DNA of 35,213 bases, taken from an uncultured Alphaproteobacteria bacterium (GTDB taxonomy: Bacteria; Pseudomonadota; Alphaproteobacteria; Rhizobiales; Ancalomicrobiaceae). Positions 35,001 to 35,213 of the stretch are shown here, in pieces. The translations under genes and the position numbers were made by a program. The stretch covers positions 1-35,213 of the forward strand of contig CALMFH010000233.1 of NCBI GenBank assembly GCA_937864925.1, written 5' to 3'. Numbering within the stretch: position 1 is the first letter of the stretch; every line of letters starts with the position of its first letter. The notes below the pieces were generated by a model that saw only the letters and a list, made by a program, of their open reading frames with translations, did not search any database and was not told the DNA's origin.

Positions 35001-35213
35001 CCATCACCGGTGGCTCGACCAACGACATCCTGACCCTCGGCGCCCAGGCGACCGGCGCGACGGTCGACCTCGGCGCCGGCCTCGACAGGCTGACGCTCGG
35101 AGCCTTCGTCAACACCGTCACCGCCTCCAACGTCGAAACGCTCACCGGCGGCTCGACCAACGACACCGTCACCCTCGCCGCCCAGGCGACCGGGGCGACC
35201 GTCGACCTCGGTG
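23096..35213 (+). CDS. Giant tandem-repeat secreted protein, RTX-like beta-solenoid (partial, runs off right edge)
   Basis: The frame from GTG 23096 stays open to the window end, giving at least 4039 residues (roughly 390 kDa, estimated). After about 20 residues (MATYNFGNTPTTATVTNAT) the protein is repeats only, with no signal peptide. The unit is 46 residues, sometimes 45; I count about 87 copies from its VET anchor. Each unit contains DLGAGxDxLTLGAFVN, then TVTVSNVETI, then TGGxSxDTVTL. The two Gly/Asp elements resemble RTX nonapeptides (GGxGxDxUx) with one Gly changed; a full match, GGAGDDLVT, occurs at 28526-28552. The protein is rich in Thr, Val, Gly, Ala and Asp, strongly acidic, and has few aromatic residues. 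Together with the type I exporter upstream, this suggests a calcium-binding extracellular solenoid such as an adhesin or surface layer. The C-terminal secretion signal lies outside the window. Confidence 0.9.
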   Translation, partial: MATYNFGNTPTTATVTNATAVTSGTGDDFITVSGTVTAAVIDLGAGVDQLRLNGPATATVKNVETITGSGSIDVITLGSQSTGGLIDLGLGRDTLRLGAYDNTVSVTNIETIVGNTGDDTVVLRGVTSGAVVDLGAGQDRLTFSAGTTATVSNVETIVGSSVTDVVVTTSQITGGSIDLGTGTDQLTLGAFVNKVTVSNVESIVGGASSDTVVLGSQAGGITVDLGAGADKLTLGNFVNTLTVGNVETIVGGSTNDTVTLSARTTAGSVDLGDGLDKLTLGAFLNTLTVSGAETIVGGLSSDIVTLGTEVTGAVVDLGGGTDRLTLNAAGASVTIANVETVSGGTADDSVVVSTVMSGIVDLGGGGDRLTLANNLNTLTAAGVETLTGGASTDIVTLSTQATGAVVSLGTGADKLTLGDFVNTVTVSGAETIVGGASADAVLYAAQANNGTVDLGAGIDTVTLGDFVNTLTASNVETVTGGSTSDLVTLAARATDVTVDLGAGLDSLTLGNFINTVTITDVETLAGGGSADTVVMTGAVTGAVIDLKSGSDTLTLAAGGATATVSNVETIVGSTATDDITLGSGATGIAIDLGDGADRLVLSAKPNSLSLTNVETVVGAASSDTVVLTTQATGTTVDLGGSTDKLVLGDFVNTASVANVETVVGGTNNDTVVLTAVATGSTVDLGAGSDKLYLGDFVNSLTVTNAETVTGGATNDAVVLSGQVTRSVIDLGAGNDTLALGAFVNTVTVSNIETVTGGASADTVTLKTATTRGVFDLGAGSDTLTLAAGGGTVTVSNTETVVGATAADLVTLGGVAAGIRVDLGGGADKLILGSYSNTLTASNVETIVGGASVDLVTLGAQASGISVDLGGGADRLALGNFVNTATVSNAETIVGGTSDDTVTLGNQATGAVINLGDGTDRLQLGDFVNTVTVSNIETVTGGAAADTVTLGAQATGIRVDLAGGNDKLTLGAFVNNITVANTETVTGGASADTVTLSTQTTGASIDLGGGLDQLVLGAFVNTVTVANTETVTGGVSADTVVWSSQATGSIVDLGGGADRLVLGAFVNTVTTSNVETVTGGASSDTVTFGRAVTGATVDLGGGGDRLLFAAGGATVTTSNVETVTGGAAVDVLTIATQATNVAVDLAGGADSLVLGAFNNTLSIASVETVTGGASSDSVTFTAQVTGTSVDLAGGNDKLTLGAFVNTVTVANVETVLGGVSADTVVLSAVASGVVVDLGTGADKLTLGDFANSVTVSNAETLVGGSVDDIVVLGTAATGAVVDLGAGADRLTLAATGGTLTASGTETIVGSGTADVVTLGAQATGATINLGTGVDRLILGAFVNTVTVSNVETVSGGASADTVTLGAAATSGTISLGGGADQLILAAAGATVTAADIETVTGGGGIDLISLSTQATGTTVDLGAGNDRLTLGAFANTLTIANVETLVASASSDSVTYATVLTGSVDLGGGDDRLALGAFVNTATVFNAETIVGGVSADTVSLATQARGITVDLGTGDDRLVLGAFVNTVTVSDVETVTGGSSSDLVTFGAAVTGATVDLGAGDDRLVLGDFANTVTVSNVETVTGGTGGDSVQLSGLLTGTTVDLGAGSDTLTFGAALQTITASAVETIVGGASGDTLVLGGAFTTGSIDLAGGDDTLRLGNFVNTATVSHVETITGGTSTDTLVLGAVTTGATIDLGAGNDTLTFSDAATVQITNVETITGSDADDAVTVSGRFVGTAGLGDADDTLTLDDALNTLTVTDVETLFGGASADVVTLGNAVSGATINLGEGGDTLAFDAAGATVTVAGVETITGGAGDDLVTYFGNMTDSAVDLGAGGDTLVLRSASTLTISNVETIVGGASADAVTLGTAVTGATIDLAAGNDTLTLGDFVNTVTTLNVETIVGGTSDDTVRLGAAMTGATIDLAAGDDTLILAAAGGTVTLTGVETIIGGAAADDVALAESVEGMLVDLDSGNDTLRLGDFVNTVTVVNVETVLGGASADDVAFGGVVTGGSVDLGDGDDTLTFDAAGATITVSDVETVTGSAIADLVTLGAQSTGASLDLGAGSDRLVLGDFVNTVTVTDIENITGGASGDEVVLASQATDVVVDLGGGIDRLVLGNYTNTVTVSGVETITGGTGDDTAFFSGRVSRTTVDLGAGDDLVYFGDWTNTATVNDAETIFGGISADIVTIGTQATGVIVDLGGGGDQLTLRAFVNTVTVFNVETVAGGGSADTVVLGSAVTGATISLGSGNDKIVFDDSGATVTLSSVETVTGGAADDIVTFDAQVTAAIVDLGDGIDSLALPAFVDTLTVSNVEVITGGASADSVTLASQATDTTIDLGAGADKLVLGDFVNTVTLSNVESVVGGESADVIVAAAQITGATFDLGDGDDTVTLAAAVNTLTIVDVETVVGGSTNDTVVVGTQATGIAVDLGAGRDRLVLGDFVNTVVVSGVETVTGGADDDIVTLGAATTGTVLALGEGGDTLEFGSGGGTVTVSDIETITGDAGADIVTLATAVTNAAIDLNGGGDKLVLGDFVNTVTVSDVETVTGGTADDTVTLAGTITGATIDLGAAADALTLATAGSTVTITNVETVTGVGGDDTVVLGAQADGLTIDLGSGDNTLVFGDFVNTLTVSNMSAVTGGSTNDDVTFATALTGGLIDLAAGNDTLTLGAFVNTVTVTGVETLIGGASTDIVTLSTQATGITVDLGGGGDALVLGDFANTLTLAGVETITGGADIDLLTVSDQVTGATIDLGDGTDAVALGAFVNTVTLSDVETITGGASSDTVSLSTAFETGTIDLAGGLDKLTLGAFLNTATVADVETVVGGASADVVTFSTQATGATIDLAAEADTLALGAFVNTVTVSNTETITGGSTNDTVTLATQATGSVVDLGAGRDTLVLGAFVNTVTVSAAETITGGSTDDTVTFGATVTGAVVDLGTGGDTVTFADTGATVTLSNVETVVGSAIDDLVTLAAATTPMSVDLGAGSDRLVIGAFVGTVTASDVETITGGASADTVILATQATGTTVDLAGGGDTLTLGDFVNTVTASNIETITGGDSSDTVTLATQSTGIAVDLGDDADKLVLGAFINTITVSDVETVTGGSTNDTVILAAQATGSAIDLGTGLDKLTLGAFVNTVTVSGTETVTGGSTDDTVALSGAVTGGTFDLGGGDDTLVFAAAGATVTVTGVETITASAATDRVTLGDQATGATIDLAGGADTLVLGAFVNTATVSDVETITGGASADTVILATQATGTIVDLAGGTDALTLGAFVNTVTASNVETLTGGSTNDTVTLAAQATGVTIDLGAGLDRLTLGATVNTVTVSNIETLTGGSTNDAVTLAAQATGSVIDLGTGLDRLTLGAFVNTVTVSNVETVTGGSTNDTVVFGAAVTGASVDLGAGNDALVFAASGATVTVSNIETVTGSTATDALTLGSQATGITVDLGAGTDALTLGAFLNTVTVSNVETITGGASADLVTFGGAVTGAIVDLAGGNDKLTLAAAGATVTISNVETLTGAGGTDSITLATQATGTQFDLGAGSDALTLGAFVNTATVSNIETLTGGSTNDTVTLAAQATGAAIDLGAGLDRLTLGAFVNTVTVSNVETLTGGSTNDTVTLATRVTNAAIDLGAGNDTLTLGAFINTVTVSNVETLTGGVSSDTVALGAAVSGATIDLGAGTDTLTFADTGATVTVSNVETITGGTAADKVTLGGQALSGAIDLASGDDTLVLGAYINTVTVSNVETLTGGSTDDTVTLGAQATGIALDLGAGGDKLILGAFVNTVTVSNVETLTGGSTDDTVTLGAAVTGATIDLAAGNDTLVFASAGATVTVSNIETVTGSAATDVVTIGNQATGIAVDLGGGADALVLRNQVNTVTVSNVETVTGGSSADTVTFGGAITGAAVDLGVGNDRLTLAAAGATVTVSNVETLTGAGGTDVVTLATQGIGTAINLGGGADALVLGAFVNTLTLSNVETITGGSTNDILTLGAQATGATVDLGAGLDRLTLGAFVNTVTASNVETLTGGSTNDTVTLAAQATGATVDLG
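28480..33345 (+). repeat. Higher-order repeat of five units (690 bp)
   Basis: A distinct unit variant, with a GAT-type loop (AAGATVTV or similar) in place of AFVNTVTV, has its Glu codon at 28514, 29201, 29891, 30581, 31961, 32651 and 33341. The spacings are 687, 690, 690, 1380, 690 and 690 bp. DNA around 32131 and 32821 (GTGAT-TCTCGCCACTCAGGCG) matches at a 690-bp offset, which supports block duplication. Confidence 0.75.
33241..35213 (+). repeat. Higher-order repeat of nine units (1242 bp), second copy incomplete
   Basis: The order of unit variants from 33241 recurs from 34483. Paired markers are the GAT-type units (Glu codons 33341 and 34583), the rare GAGGTD junction (33631 and 34873) and the GLDRLTL unit (33841 and 35083). 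Each pair is 1242 bp apart, which is exactly nine units. Confidence 0.8.

Larger units (their letters stand above)
23150..35213 (+). repeat. Tandem coding repeat, 138-bp unit, about 87 copies
   Basis: The Glu codon of the VET motif recurs at 23285, 23423, 23558, 23696, 23834, 23972, 24110 and onward to 35135. Steps are 138 bp, now and then 135 bp, and always in frame. Copies are most divergent near the start. Many later copies share long nearly identical DNA, for example 33821-33930 and 35063-35172. The array is continuous to the right edge. Confidence 0.95.

Noticed and set aside
23150-35213. Regular 138-bp repeats considered as a CRISPR array or satellite DNA
   Set aside because: There are no short conserved repeats separated by unique spacers. 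The whole unit is repeated in frame and the changes preserve the protein pattern.

Overview
The window is GC-rich DNA of bacterial coding density. It most likely comes from an alphaproteobacterium, probably of the Hyphomicrobiales. This is inferred from strong third-position GC, GTG and TTG starts, the mix of TRAP and ABC importers with FCD-type GntR regulators, a Caulobacter-like uronate isomerase, and two sites matching the CtrA box TTAA-N7-TTAA. No rRNA, tRNA, insertion sequence, integrase or CRISPR array was seen.

Left part (1-9400), catabolic and transport genes. A minus-strand operon runs from uxaC (4568-3168) through a Tat-type solute-binding protein and an ABC ATPase to a permease cut by the left edge. 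It is divergent from a GntR/FCD regulator (4700), and an inverted repeat lies between them. An alpha/beta hydrolase follows the regulator. Next come a YqaA-type membrane protein, a glycerate 2-kinase of the GckA/TtuD type, and a divergent crotonase-family enzyme whose active-site residues look more like a dienoyl-CoA isomerase than a hydratase.

Middle part (9399-16326), a second importer cluster. A GntR/FCD regulator is divergent from a short-chain dehydrogenase. Downstream are a complete TRAP transporter (dctP, dctQ, dctM), a type II 3-dehydroquinate dehydratase (aroQ) and an AroE-like dehydrogenase that lacks the usual shikimate-binding Ser pair. The set suggests uptake and breakdown of a quinate- or shikimate-like acid. 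A small orphan periplasmic-binding-fold protein without a visible signal peptide closes this part.

Right part (16327-35213), a secretion locus with an enormous product. It holds a type I secretion ABC exporter with a degenerate C39-like domain, an HlyD-type adaptor, a Sel1-repeat protein and a UDP-glucuronate decarboxylase. These are followed by an open reading frame that starts at 23096 and is still open at the right edge, at least 4039 codons. It consists almost wholly of about 87 tandem 46-residue (138-bp) repeats. Each repeat carries two degenerate RTX-like motifs, so the protein is probably a secreted calcium-binding beta-solenoid, such as a giant adhesin or surface-layer component. The repeats show nested higher-order periods of 5 units (690 bp) and 9 units (1242 bp). 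CtrA-like boxes lie before both the exporter gene and the giant gene, which suggests joint cell-cycle or developmental control. This locus is the most interesting part of the window.
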